Source: CAWGXG01 sp963826505
GTDB lineage: Bacteria; Chloroflexota; Anaerolineae; Aggregatilineales; Aggregatilineaceae
Reading direction: 5' to 3'
DNA length: 64,000 nt
Assembly (NCBI GenBank): GCA_963826505.1
Contig: CAWGXG010000005.1
Location: 124,001-188,000, forward strand
The notes under the pieces were generated by a model. It had not been told where the DNA came from and did not search any database. It saw only the letters and a program-made list of their open reading frames with translations. Below, in pieces: positions 1-8,769 of this stretch; positions within the stretch are counted from its first letter, which is position 1; each line of letters starts with the position of its first letter. Position numbers and translations under genes: made by a program.

Positions 1-248
1 TACGCAAACGCCACCGTGCCCAGAAACGAGATCAGGGCCATCGCAATCGCTACATCCAGAAACGCGGCCTGACCGGTCGCAATCGCGTAAGAGGCGATAA
101 TGCCAATGCCCAGGGTATTCATCAGGTCAATCGCCACGACGCGATCCGGCAGGCTTGGTCCGCGCACGAGCCGCACAAATACGATCACGACCGCCAATGT
201 CAGAATGGGTAAAATAACATAGAGCGCGAAATCATCCAGCGGCATCAT
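1..248 (-). CDS. mrpF: Na+/H+ antiporter subunit MrpF (3' end cut by window edge)
   Basis: Reading leftwards from the ATG at 248 gives 82 codons with no stop before the window edge. It opens MMPLDDFALYVILPILTLAV and contains the family's conserved stretch VRLVRGPSLPDRVVAID, between hydrophobic helices. MrpF is a roughly 90-residue, three-helix membrane subunit of the multi-subunit Na+(K+)/H+ antiporter, so only the last few residues are missing. The start overlaps the mrpE stop by four bases (ATGA), so the genes are translationally coupled. mrpG would be expected just outside the window. Confidence 0.88.
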   Translation of the reverse strand, partial: MMPLDDFALYVILPILTLAVVIVFVRLVRGPSLPDRVVAIDLMNTLGIGIIASYAIATGQAAFLDVAIAMALISFLGTVAFA

Positions 249-718
249 CGCAGTACCTCCATCACCCGGCGCTCAAAACCATCCTTGATTGAACGTCGGA
301 ACGCATCCAGATCATCAACGTGGATCGTATGCACGTACATGACGCAGCGGTCTTGCGACACGTCGAGGTACAACGAGCCGGGCGTAAGCGTGATCAGATT
401 CGCCAGCAGTGTAATCTCGATATCCGAGCGCGCATCCAGTGGGATCGCGACCACTGCCGGGCGGATCGCAGGACGTGGAGAAAGCACGATCACCAGCATG
501 CGCAAGCTAGCTATCGTGAGTTCCCACAGAAAGAACAGCGCAAACCCGATCACCTGTGGAACCTTGCGGAAGTAATTAGAGGGCAGCATTGCGCGCTGTG
601 TCAGCCACAACAAGACGAAGCCCACCGCAAACCCAATAGCAAAGTTGGTCGGATCAAAGGTACCGGTCAGCGCGATCCAGGCCAACGCCAGCAGCGTATT
701 GAGCAGAAATGTCGTCAT
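245..718 (-). CDS. mrpE: Na+/H+ antiporter subunit MrpE
   Basis: 157 aa. It begins MTTFLLNTLLALAWIALTG, with two N-terminal helices, followed by a soluble C-terminal half typical of the MrpE/MnhE/PhaE family (PAVVAIPLDARSDIEITLLA, then LANLITLTPGSLYLDVS). The reading frame stays open upstream to 925, but those residues lie inside mrpD and look unlike the family. The ATG at 718 overlaps the mrpD stop as ATGA, so I take it as the start. MrpE supports assembly and activity of the antiporter in the cytoplasmic membrane. It lies fifth in an A-B-C-D-E-F operon. Confidence 0.9.
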   Translation of the reverse strand: MTTFLLNTLLALAWIALTGTFDPTNFAIGFAVGFVLLWLTQRAMLPSNYFRKVPQVIGFALFFLWELTIASLRMLVIVLSPRPAIRPAVVAIPLDARSDIEITLLANLITLTPGSLYLDVSQDRCVMYVHTIHVDDLDAFRRSIKDGFERRVMEVLR

Positions 719-2217
719 GTGGTACCCCCTAGCACCGCCTGAATATACTCCGATGGGTTCAACAACTGAGCAGATGCTTCCTTTCCAAGCGCAAGCAGCG
801 GCTCCGCGCCGATGCCCAGGATTACAGTCAGTGCGACCAACAATATAACAGGCATCAGGAGGGTGGACCGCTGCTGGGCTGCTAAGGGTCGGGGTAGCGC
901 GTTCTGTGCAGGGCGTTCCTTCCAATACGCCTCGGCCCAGATTTTGGTCATCGAAAATAGGGTGAGCACACTCACTACCAGAGAAACGCCCACAATGGCG
1001 TACTCTTCGGTTTCCAACCCCGCGCGGACCAGGGTCAGCTTCGCCCAGAATCCGGAGAACGGGGGTAGACCAGCCAGCGCCAGGGCGGGCAGGAAAAACA
1101 GCGCTGCCAGGCCCGTGTTCGTACGATACAGTCCGCCCAACTGCTTGAGGTCATAACTGCCCGCGACCTGTCGCACGATACCGCTTACCAGAAATAGCGC
1201 CGATTTGGCGATAATGACATGTACCATGAAGAAGATCAGGCCCGTCAGTGCCAATTCGGTGTAAAGGCCCAGTCCCATCAGCAAATATCCGATCTGGCTG
1301 ATAATGTGGAACGACAGGAGACGCCGGACCTCCGTTTGTGCGACTGCACCGAGAACGCCCGTTACCATCGTCAACGCGGCGATAACCATTAACAGCGTGT
1401 GGGTATATGCTACGTCCTGCACGAAGATCAGCGTAAAGATCCGCACCAGCGCATACACGCCGACCTTGGTCAGCAGGCCGGAAAACAACGCGGTGATGGC
1501 AATCGGCGGGGTGTGATACGAAGCAGGCAGCCAGAAAAACAGCGGGAACAGCCCGGCTTTTATGCCAAATGCCACCAGAAACATCATCGCCAGCACGGTT
1601 GCTAAGCCTGGATCAACCGCCCCACTGCTGATTTGTCGCGCCAGATCCGCCATGTTAAGCGTGCCAGTGACGCTGTACAGGATGCCGACCGAGGTGAGAA
1701 AAAGCGCCGAAGACAGCAGATTAATCGTGACATATTTCAACGCGCCTTCGAGCTGATCTCGCTGGCCGCCGAGTGCCATTAGCACAAAGGAAGCGATCAG
1801 CATCACTTCAAACCACACGTACAGGTTGAACATATCGCCGGTCAAAAACGCGCCGCTAACGCCCATCAACAGCGTATGGAGTAAGGGATAATAACCAAAG
1901 GCTTCGCGACGTTCGTCAATACTTCCCAGCGAATACACCGCCACGACTAACCCCATCAGCCCAGCCATGACGACCATAATCGCACTGAACAGGTCGGCCA
2001 CCAGGGTAATCCCAAAAGGGGCGGGCCAGTTCCCGATTTGCGCAACCTGAATGCCATCACCCCAAACCGATGCCAGCAAGCCCAGCGACGACACAAAAAA
2101 CGCTGCACCCCCCACCACGTTGACCCGCCGTTGGATCACACGATCGTGCCAGAACAGCATGGTAATCACGGCGGTAGAAAATGGCGCCAGGATGGGCAAA
2201 AGCAGCAAAATGTTCAT
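715..2217 (-). CDS. mrpD: Na+/H+ antiporter subunit MrpD
   Basis: 500 aa, the usual length for MrpD. A polytopic protein of about 14 helices, homologous to the proton-pumping NuoM/NuoN subunits of complex I (proton-conducting membrane transporter domain across the middle). Characteristic stretches include LYVWFEVMLIASFVLMALGG, with the conserved helix-5 Glu, and AGLFPLFFWLPASYHTPP with the helix-7 Lys. In the Mrp complex it is one of two proton-translocating subunits, with MrpA. It is 15 bp from mrpC and overlaps mrpE by four bases. Confidence 0.92.
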   Translation of the reverse strand: MNILLLLPILAPFSTAVITMLFWHDRVIQRRVNVVGGAAFFVSSLGLLASVWGDGIQVAQIGNWPAPFGITLVADLFSAIMVVMAGLMGLVVAVYSLGSIDERREAFGYYPLLHTLLMGVSGAFLTGDMFNLYVWFEVMLIASFVLMALGGQRDQLEGALKYVTINLLSSALFLTSVGILYSVTGTLNMADLARQISSGAVDPGLATVLAMMFLVAFGIKAGLFPLFFWLPASYHTPPIAITALFSGLLTKVGVYALVRIFTLIFVQDVAYTHTLLMVIAALTMVTGVLGAVAQTEVRRLLSFHIISQIGYLLMGLGLYTELALTGLIFFMVHVIIAKSALFLVSGIVRQVAGSYDLKQLGGLYRTNTGLAALFFLPALALAGLPPFSGFWAKLTLVRAGLETEEYAIVGVSLVVSVLTLFSMTKIWAEAYWKERPAQNALPRPLAAQQRSTLLMPVILLVALTVILGIGAEPLLALGKEASAQLLNPSEYIQAVLGGTT

Positions 2218-2232
2218 CTTTACTCCCCCTGA

Positions 2233-2610
2233 TTATGATGGTTTTGGCAAGCTGGCTTTGCCACTTTGCTCGGTGGAATTGATGCCATCGAGATCATCGG
2301 TGTTGGTTGATTGGTAGGTGCGTTTGAACAGCACCAGCGCGAACGCCTGCACGCCAAAACCGATGACAATCGCGGTCAAGACCAACGCCTGCGGCAGGGG
2401 ATCAGCAACGGGCTGCACCGGTTGTGTCATGCCCTCCTGCACCAGTGGCGGTTGACCCCGTGTGACCCCATTGACGGTGAAAATCAGCAGACTCGACGCA
2501 TAGCCCAACAACGACAGGCCCATCACCAGTTTGACAAAACTCCGCCGCATCATCATGTACAGCCCGGCGGCATACAGGGCGCCGATCACGATTGCCAGGA
2601 TCACTTCCAT
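2233..2610 (-). CDS. mrpC: Na+/H+ antiporter subunit MrpC
   Basis: 125 aa with three helices, homologous to NuoK. It starts MEVILAIVIGALYAAGLYMM and contains the family pattern LPQALVLTAIVIGFGVQAFA. MrpC is a small integral subunit of the Mrp antiporter. The C-terminal tail, about 20 polar residues after FKRTYQS, is slightly longer than in many homologues. It sits 3 bp after mrpB and 15 bp before mrpD in the same operon. Confidence 0.9.
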   Translation of the reverse strand: MEVILAIVIGALYAAGLYMMMRRSFVKLVMGLSLLGYASSLLIFTVNGVTRGQPPLVQEGMTQPVQPVADPLPQALVLTAIVIGFGVQAFALVLFKRTYQSTNTDDLDGINSTEQSGKASLPKPS

Positions 2611-2613
2611 GTC

Positions 2614-3033
2614 CTAGGCCTCCTCCTCAGCTTCCATCAGCGTGAAAATAATGGTCAGGGTCACCCCGATCACGACCAGGTACACGCCAATGTCAAACAG
2701 CAGCGGGGTGCCTAATTTGCCCACCACCGGAAACTCACGGGTATCCCAACGGGCGGTCATAAAGGGATCGCCCCACGCCATCCCGATCAGGCCGCTGGCC
2801 GCCGCGATCAACAAGCCGACGCCGATCAAACGGCGCGGTCTGATTTGCAGCAGTTCGCGAGCGGGAGCCACGCCATAACTGATGGCATACAGAGCGAACG
2901 CGGTGGCTGCAACCAGGCCCCCCACGAATCCCCCGCCTGGCTCGTTATGCCCGCGCAGCATGGCAAATATCGAAAACAGCAGCAGCAGCGGCAGCAAATA
3001 GCGTGTGGCAGTCCGCAGAACGACGGAATCCAT
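2614..3033 (-). CDS. mrpB: Na+/H+ antiporter subunit MrpB
   Basis: 139 aa with four helices, matching the stand-alone MrpB/MnhB domain. The motif FAMLRGHNEPGGGFVGGLV is the diagnostic signature of this subunit. It forms part of the membrane core of the Mrp antiporter. The gene starts 10 bp after the mrpA stop, which supports one polycistronic transcript. Confidence 0.9.
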   Translation of the reverse strand: MDSVVLRTATRYLLPLLLLFSIFAMLRGHNEPGGGFVGGLVAATAFALYAISYGVAPARELLQIRPRRLIGVGLLIAAASGLIGMAWGDPFMTARWDTREFPVVGKLGTPLLFDIGVYLVVIGVTLTIIFTLMEAEEEA

Positions 3034-3043
3034 AACCCTCCCC

Positions 3044-5410
3044 CTACCGCGCAGTCAAACGCTCATCGTTGATCACGTTCACTTCATGGGTCGTCTTCGG
3101 CATCTCGGAATCCTGCTCGCGAGCAGGCCGCAGCTTGAGCAGGCTGTACACCCCGGCTGCCGCCACCGCCAGCACCACGATCTCGCCCAAAGTATCCAAC
3201 GCACGGAAGTCCACCAGGATCACGTTAACGATGTTACGTCCCTTGGCCAAGGTGACACTGTTTTCGGCAAAATATGAGGTTAGCGGGGTGTGGGATGCGC
3301 TCGCAGTGACCACCAACACCAATACCGTCATCATGGCCCCGGCACTCATCGCGATCGCCGCATCGCGGGCACGCGCCGCGCGGCTGGACATAGTGGCAAA
3401 ACGCGGCAGGCGGTAGATCACCAGCACAAACAGCAGCACCGTCAGTGTTTCGATGGCAAATTGCGTCATGGCCAGATCCGGGGCACCGAACAGGATGTAC
3501 AACAGCGCGATCCCGTAGCCAATCGTTCCAAGCGCCGCGACCGCCGCCAACCGTGATTGCGCCCGTACCACCGCGATGATTGCGGCCAGAATCACGCCGA
3601 CCAGAAGCAGTTCATAGAAGCGCACATCCGGGGAGCGCAGCGCGCCATCCAGGCCAGTCTGTGCCAGCAGCGTATAGCCCACCAGTGCCGTGGTGGCGCT
3701 CACGATCGTGATCAGGTACGCGCGCAGATAGCCATTTTGCAGGATGCGTGTTTGACGCTCAGCCAACCCCACCATACCAGCCAGCAGCGCGCGATAACCT
3801 CGGGCCGGGCCAAACCGATCACCAACATCGAGAAACTGGACGCGTTGTTGAAGTGGTACCCGCCAGAAGTAAAGACCCAGCCCCGCGATCACGGTGGCAA
3901 GGCTGAGCAGCAACACCTCATTAACTCCAGGCCACAAGACCAGCTCGACTTTGGCGGTGGTGTCGTTGAGAGTGGCATGGACCGCGGCTTTTACAGCATA
4001 GTCATTGACTACACCGGGCAAGAAACCAAACATCAGGCTTATCCCGGCCAATAGCACCGGACCTGATACCATGCTCAATGGCGCTTCATGGGGCGACCTG
4101 GGTGTATGCCCTGCTCTACCGAAAAATGGTTTCAGACTCACCAGACCACCCGCCGCAACAATCATGACGCTGCTCAACACGGCCATCCCCGTGAGTAACG
4201 CGGCCATATCGGGCGCATCATAGGCGGCTTTGTAGAAGACTTCTTTGCTGATGAAACCAACTAGCGGAGGTATTCCAGCCATCGAGGCCACGACGACCAT
4301 CGCCGCCGTTCCGGTCCAGGGCATGGCGCGCCACAATCCACCCATCAGCGAAACGTCGCGAGTACCCGTTGCATGGTCCAGCGATCCGGCGATGAGAAAC
4401 AATGCCCCTTTATACAGCGAATGCGCGAGCAGCAGCGTGATCGCCGCCTTGACCGCGTAATCCGTCCCGATACCCAGCAGCAGCACCAACATCCCTAACG
4501 CGCTGACCGTCGAATAGGCCAGAATACGCTTGAGATCCGTTTGCTGCCACGCCACAAACGCGCCTAAAACCATCGTCACGCCGCCTGCCCCGGTCAGCGC
4601 GATTTGCCATGCGTCCGTGCCACCCAAAACCGGCGTCAAGCGCGCCAACAGGTAAATGCCCGCTTTCACCATCGTAGCGGAGTGCAGATAGGCGCTCACC
4701 GGTGTAGGGGCGGCCATCGCGCCGGGTAACCAGAAATGAAACGGGAACTGCGCCGATTTCGTGAACGCGCCAAGCAGTACCAGGATCAGGATCGCGCCGT
4801 ACAGCCCATCAGCGCGGATCATGTCACCGTGCGCGGCCAGGTCGCTGATCGTATTGGTTCCCGCGACATGGCCGAGCAGCACCAACCCGGCCAGCAGCGC
4901 CAGCCCTCCGCTGCCCGTCACAAGCAGGGCTTGCAGCGCGGCCTGGCGGGACTCAGTTTTGTTGTGTTTGAAGCCAATCAGGAGATAGGAACTGATGCTG
5001 GTCAGTTCCCAGAAGACAAACAGGGTTATCAGGTTGTTCGCCAGCACCACGCCCAACATGGAGCTCATGAAGATCAGGATGTAGGCGTAGAACCGGCCAA
5101 GCTGTGGGTCGTCTTTGAGGTATCCCCCACCGTAGATGATTACCAGTGACCCGATGCCGGTGATGATAAGCGCAAACAGCAAGCTCAAGCCATCGAGATA
5201 AAACGCGAGATCGACATCCAGTGATGGGACCCATGCATAAGCAGCATGAAAGGTTTCGCCATTGGCAATGCGTATGAGATACGTTCCTAAATAAAGCGTG
5301 AGGCCGAGCGGCAGCAATGCGATCAGCCACCCTGAAATGCCGCGTGTACGGCTGTGAATCGAGGGGGCAACCAAAGCAGCCGAAAATCCGGCCAGAACCG
5401 CGACGATCAT
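3044..5410 (-). CDS. mrpA: Na+/H+ antiporter subunit MrpA
   Basis: 788 aa. The N-terminal two thirds is a NuoL-like proton-conducting membrane domain (for example FVFWELTSISSYLLIGF and KSAQFPFHFWLPGAMAAPTP). The C-terminal third carries the extra helices typical of MrpA (a DUF4040-like region with APDLAMTQFAIETLTVLLFV, then a MbhE-like end). It is the largest subunit, thought to carry a proton path and the ion-exchange interface. I chose the ATG at 5410, which has a strong GGGGAGAGG ribosome-binding site. The frame is open to 5467, but that extension would run through the palindrome at 5461-5477. It is the first gene of the operon. Confidence 0.92.
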   Translation of the reverse strand: MIVAVLAGFSAALVAPSIHSRTRGISGWLIALLPLGLTLYLGTYLIRIANGETFHAAYAWVPSLDVDLAFYLDGLSLLFALIITGIGSLVIIYGGGYLKDDPQLGRFYAYILIFMSSMLGVVLANNLITLFVFWELTSISSYLLIGFKHNKTESRQAALQALLVTGSGGLALLAGLVLLGHVAGTNTISDLAAHGDMIRADGLYGAILILVLLGAFTKSAQFPFHFWLPGAMAAPTPVSAYLHSATMVKAGIYLLARLTPVLGGTDAWQIALTGAGGVTMVLGAFVAWQQTDLKRILAYSTVSALGMLVLLLGIGTDYAVKAAITLLLAHSLYKGALFLIAGSLDHATGTRDVSLMGGLWRAMPWTGTAAMVVVASMAGIPPLVGFISKEVFYKAAYDAPDMAALLTGMAVLSSVMIVAAGGLVSLKPFFGRAGHTPRSPHEAPLSMVSGPVLLAGISLMFGFLPGVVNDYAVKAAVHATLNDTTAKVELVLWPGVNEVLLLSLATVIAGLGLYFWRVPLQQRVQFLDVGDRFGPARGYRALLAGMVGLAERQTRILQNGYLRAYLITIVSATTALVGYTLLAQTGLDGALRSPDVRFYELLLVGVILAAIIAVVRAQSRLAAVAALGTIGYGIALLYILFGAPDLAMTQFAIETLTVLLFVLVIYRLPRFATMSSRAARARDAAIAMSAGAMMTVLVLVVTASASHTPLTSYFAENSVTLAKGRNIVNVILVDFRALDTLGEIVVLAVAAAGVYSLLKLRPAREQDSEMPKTTHEVNVINDERLTAR

Positions 5411-5460
5411 GCTACCTCTCCCCTCAGAGTCAAATTCTGGTCGGCAGATGCGCAACCACA

Positions 5461-5488
5461 TGAACAACTATTGTTCATAATTATTATA
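5461..5488 (-). promoter_or_regulatory. Candidate mrp operon -10 box and palindromic operator
   Basis: On the minus strand a TATAAT sequence (5483-5488) lies about 70 bases upstream of the chosen mrpA start. Six bases further downstream is a perfect inverted repeat, TGAACAA-CTA-TTGTTCA (5461-5477), where a start site would be. No good -35 box is visible at 17-18 bp. The arrangement fits a repressor site over the transcription start. The regulator is unknown. Confidence 0.4.
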
Positions 5489-5649
5489 CAAAATACGCCG
5501 CGGGACAGCATTAGAAATTCGCTAGACTGGCTGAGTGTTTAGTGAGAATTTCCGCGCAGACCCTAGAAATTGGGGGCGCAGTCCATCCCCTCATGCTGCT
5601 ATCTTTTCCAATGTCGCTTCGATACGGGTCTTTTCCCAAAGGATGCTCC

Positions 5650-6215
5650 TTATGTTCCACGTCCCGGCTGGTCAGGCATGGCATACGATCCCGACTGAAC
5701 ATGTGCTGCGCGAATTGCAGACGGATATGCAACACACTCGCGCCGGACACTGCCCAGAATTCTCTTGCAGAACGCGTTGGCGCGCGGGGCTTCCACCGGC
5801 GTTTTCAGAATCCTAATATCTGCCCATCGACCGCATGCCGAAATCGCTCACCACACTTCTTGTCGTTGTCCCGGATGAGAAAGCGCGGTCCCTCAGCAAA
5901 CTGTGTCGCTTCTCGCAGCTGCATTGTGGGTATTTCTGCACGCTGCTCTTGGCCACTCCCCTCTTCAGTTTCAGCATTTCACCACGAATATATTCAGCTC
6001 CCCACAACGGATTCTCGCGCGCCAAACGCCTGACGAGCTGCACGACGTGCCCGGGTAACGGGCGTCATCCGCCCTGCTGCTTGGCGTGTGATCTGCGCCG
6101 CCATATCAGCCGGAAGAGGTCGCGATGCCACCTGAGCAGTGTATCGGGTTGTACAATGATCAAGGCGCTTTTCCAGTTCCGCAGCTTGCTGGTCAGCACA
6201 ACCACTTGACAGAGC
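5650..6215 (-). pseudogene. Integrase-core transposase remnant (copy A)
   Basis: Read across frames on the minus strand, this stretch gives recognisable pieces of an rve-type DDE transposase. The N-terminal arm has KSALIIVQPDTLLRWHRDLF, then LARENPLWGAEYIRGEMLKL. After an internal deletion comes LIRDNDKKCGERF, around the second catalytic Asp, and PRANAFCKRILGSVRREC near the Glu region, where the usual CER reads CKR. Stops and frameshifts are frequent and the C-terminus is lost. It matches the copies at 15.99-16.93 kb and 25.96-26.28 kb. No terminal repeats could be defined by eye. Confidence 0.75.
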
Positions 6216-6270
6216 ATCCATATCTACTATAGAATATCATGAAACCGGTTTCGAAACCGGTTTCATGATA
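6206..6270 (+). promoter_or_regulatory. LacI-family promoter with tandem double operator
   Basis: A TTGACA -35 box (6206-6211) is followed by TATAGA (6228-6233, 16-bp spacer) or TAGAAT (6230-6235, 18-bp spacer). Immediately downstream, 6235-6270 is a perfect 36-bp palindrome built from two abutting copies of GAAACCGGTTTC (6241-6252 and 6253-6264), each itself palindromic with the central CG typical of LacI/GalR operators. The expected transcription start falls inside it. This implies autorepression of the regulator gene and perhaps control of the ABC-GH4-sulfatase operon behind it. Confidence 0.8.
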
Positions 6271-7305
6271 TACAAGAGCAGCAAACCAATGTCACCCAAA
6301 AACACAGAACGTCCGACAATTAACGACGTTGCCCACCTCGCTGGCGTTTCGAAAGCCACCGTCAGCCGGGTGCTGACTGGCAGCGCACCAGTCAACAGAG
6401 ACATGGCGAAGCGGGTTCAGCAGGCGATCAAAGAATTGAACTATATTCCCAGCGCAACTGCTCAGGCCCTTGCGGATCGGCGGACGAAAACATTGGGCTT
6501 TCTGGTGCTCGAAATTGCGGCTCCATATTTTGTGTACTTGCTGCGCGGGATAGAACATGCCTCCCGCGAACTTGGCTACCGGCTGCTGATCAACACCGTT
6601 CCTCATGAGGATGATTTCAAGCCCTTGTTGGGAGAACATAATACCGATGGTCTGCTTGTTTTCGCGGGAAGTCTGTGCGAGGATGAGCTGCGCCGCCTAC
6701 ATGATCTCCAATTCCCGTTAGTACTTGTCCACCAAACCCCGCCCGACGATCTCGAAATTCCCATGATCACTATCGAGAACAAAGCCGGCACACGTCAGCT
6801 CATCGACCATCTCATTGAAACGCATCATTGTCGTCGAATCGCTTTCCTGCGCGGTCCAGATGACCAGGAAGATTCATACTGGCGCGAATTGGGTTATCGC
6901 CAATCCCTAGAGGCGCACCGTATTGCATGGAATGATGACCTCATCGGCTACGGCGGCTTCGACACGCAGATCGCGCAGGAAACTACGCTGCAATGGATCG
7001 AACGCGGTTTGGATGTCGACGCGATTTTCGCGGGTGACGACGAGGCGGCAGCTGGTGTTTTGGCGGCGTTGCGGCAAGCGGGCAAGCGCGTACCAGATGA
7101 AATTGTGGTCGTCGGGTTTGACGATGATTATGTGGCACACCACCTGACCCCGGGCTTAACAACGGTGCGGTCACCTATTGAACAAATTGGGCGTGAGGCT
7201 GTTCATCAACTCGTCAATCAAATCAGTGGCAAATCAGCCAAAACAATCATACTCCCGACCGAACTCGTCATTCGGGAGTCGTGTGGTTGTCACCCGCTGA
7301 CCTAG
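6265..7305 (+). CDS. LacI-family transcriptional regulator
   Basis: 346 aa from the first ATG, or 338 aa from the ATG at 6289. The first ATG lies inside the operator palindrome without a ribosome-binding site, so the second start is equally possible. The N-terminal HTH reads PTINDVAHLAGVSKATVSRV, followed by the hinge helix region, then a periplasmic-binding-protein-like effector domain to the end (FAGDDEAAAGVLAALRQAGK, VVGFDD, TTVRSPIEQIGREAV). It should bind the GAAACCGGTTTC sites overlapping its own start and repress until a sugar or sugar phosphate binds. The effector is probably a product of the transport operon that begins 80 bp downstream. Confidence 0.92.
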   Translation: MIYKSSKPMSPKNTERPTINDVAHLAGVSKATVSRVLTGSAPVNRDMAKRVQQAIKELNYIPSATAQALADRRTKTLGFLVLEIAAPYFVYLLRGIEHASRELGYRLLINTVPHEDDFKPLLGEHNTDGLLVFAGSLCEDELRRLHDLQFPLVLVHQTPPDDLEIPMITIENKAGTRQLIDHLIETHHCRRIAFLRGPDDQEDSYWRELGYRQSLEAHRIAWNDDLIGYGGFDTQIAQETTLQWIERGLDVDAIFAGDDEAAAGVLAALRQAGKRVPDEIVVVGFDDDYVAHHLTPGLTTVRSPIEQIGREAVHQLVNQISGKSAKTIILPTELVIRESCGCHPLT

Positions 7306-7384
7306 AAGGGAGGCATGGGATCTCGTAGAACACGCACATAACCGATTTTCGGAAAGCAAGATTATAGACATTAGAGGAGTAACC

Positions 7385-8674
7385 TTGAAAATGAAAAGAT
7401 CAATGCTCAAGTTGATGGTCTTGGCGCTGGTTATTGTTACGTTGGGCATGCCAGCGGGTGTGAAAACCATGGCGCGTGAACAAGTCACCTTGAAGATTCT
7501 GCACAACTGGGGTCCCGAAGACAGCAAGGGTCCAGCCCTACAAGCTATATTCGACGAATTCATGGCCGCTAATCCCAACATAACCATTGAAACCGAAGTG
7601 CTGCCCGATACCGACATCCCAACCCGCGTCGAAACCGCTTTTCTTGGCGGTGAGGAGCCTGATCTTGTCTTCCAAAATTATCTGGCCGAATCGCTGGATT
7701 GGGTCGACGAGGGGGTGACTGTCCCGGTAACCGGCTACATGACCGATTGGGGTCTGCGCGACAGCTTTCTCGACGCCGCCATCAGCCAGTATACGCGCGC
7801 TGATGGTGAAATCGCGGCTTTTCCACTCGAAGGCTTCAACTGGCCGATCTGGTACAACACTGAGATCTTCAAAGCGGCCGGCGTTGAAATCCCCACGACA
7901 ATGGATGAACTGGTAACCGCTGCGCAAGCTATTCGCGCTGCCGGGTATCAACCTTTTGTGGTCGGCGGCGGTGACTGGACGGGCTATCGTTTCTCCCAGT
8001 TGGTGCTGGTGAGCGGGCTTTCGGATGATGAAGCGACCGACCTGTTGCAGCACGGCGGTTTTGCAGACAGCGACAATGCTCTGGCGGCCATGCAAGCATT
8101 TGTGGCCATGCGTGACCAGGGTGTATTTGCTGACAATGTCGAAGGATTGGATTTTGCCACTCAGAACGAAATGTTCTACTCTGGCAAAGCGGCAATGATG
8201 CACGGTGGCGCCTGGAGCTATGCCGAACTCCCGGAAGAACTGCAAGATGTCGTCGTGCTGGGCGGGCTGCCCTTAATCCAGGGCGCGCCTTACGGCATGC
8301 CAACAGCCTGGGCGGGCTTCACGGCCAAGGGGGTACACATCACCCGCAACGGTACAGAAAAACTGGATGCGATCGAGGCGTTCGTCAAATTCCTCTTTCA
8401 ACCCGAAAATATCGCCCGCTTCGTGGAAGACGCCGGTATGGTGCCGCCCATTTCCGGCGTAGATGTTGACCAATCCAAGCTCAACCCGCTGTTCGTTAAA
8501 TCGCTCGATTTGCCGAAAACCACCACATTCGTCTTGCTCGCCGAAACGAAAATCCCTGCTTCGATTGATCCGCCCTGGAGCGATCTCGCAGGCGACACTT
8601 ATATCCCTGGTAGCATGTCCGCCCAGGAGATTCTGGAAGAACTGGACGCTATCTACACTGACTATCTCGAGTAA
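7385..8674 (+). CDS. ABC sugar transporter, substrate-binding protein
   Basis: 429 aa, family 1 extracellular solute-binding protein (MalE/UgpB type). A signal peptide covers about residues 1-30 (hydrophobic MVLALVIVTLGMPAG). No lipobox cysteine is visible, so anchoring is not the classical lipoprotein kind. The mature part has typical motifs: EPDLVFQNYLA, AAFPLEGFNWPIWYNTEIF and FTAKGVHITRNG. The start is a TTG five bases after AGAGGAG; an in-frame ATG at 7391 is the alternative. It should capture an oligosaccharide outside the membrane for the two permeases downstream. A stem-loop follows the stop codon. Confidence 0.9.
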   Translation: MKMKRSMLKLMVLALVIVTLGMPAGVKTMAREQVTLKILHNWGPEDSKGPALQAIFDEFMAANPNITIETEVLPDTDIPTRVETAFLGGEEPDLVFQNYLAESLDWVDEGVTVPVTGYMTDWGLRDSFLDAAISQYTRADGEIAAFPLEGFNWPIWYNTEIFKAAGVEIPTTMDELVTAAQAIRAAGYQPFVVGGGDWTGYRFSQLVLVSGLSDDEATDLLQHGGFADSDNALAAMQAFVAMRDQGVFADNVEGLDFATQNEMFYSGKAAMMHGGAWSYAELPEELQDVVVLGGLPLIQGAPYGMPTAWAGFTAKGVHITRNGTEKLDAIEAFVKFLFQPENIARFVEDAGMVPPISGVDVDQSKLNPLFVKSLDLPKTTTFVLLAETKIPASIDPPWSDLAGDTYIPGSMSAQEILEELDAIYTDYLE

Positions 8675-8683
8675 CGAGGCGCT

Positions 8684-8722
8684 GGGAGGGGTATCACCGG
8701 GCTAAGGCAGATACCCCCTCCC
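8684..8722 (+). terminator. Stem-loop between binding protein and permease genes
   Basis: GGGAGGGGTATC (8684-8695) pairs with the CCCCC/TCCC-rich arm at 8710-8722, with one bulged base. It begins ten bases after the binding-protein stop. No T-run follows, so it is more likely a partial terminator or 3'-end stabiliser that raises binding-protein mRNA over permease mRNA. Similar structures occur at the same place in the other two ABC operons of the window. Confidence 0.55.
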
Positions 8723-8769
8723 CGATTCGTGATCCCGTACTGAGACCACCTTATGATAGGTTATACCAC

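Noticed and set aside
719..925. N-terminal extension of mrpE (69 codons)
   Set aside because: It lies inside mrpD, has no membrane-protein character, and the ATG at 718 gives a family-typical start in an ATGA overlap.
5542..6209. Plus-strand frames of 163 and 124 codons
   Set aside because: Antisense to transposase copy A, Ser/Arg/Cys-rich, no family resemblance.
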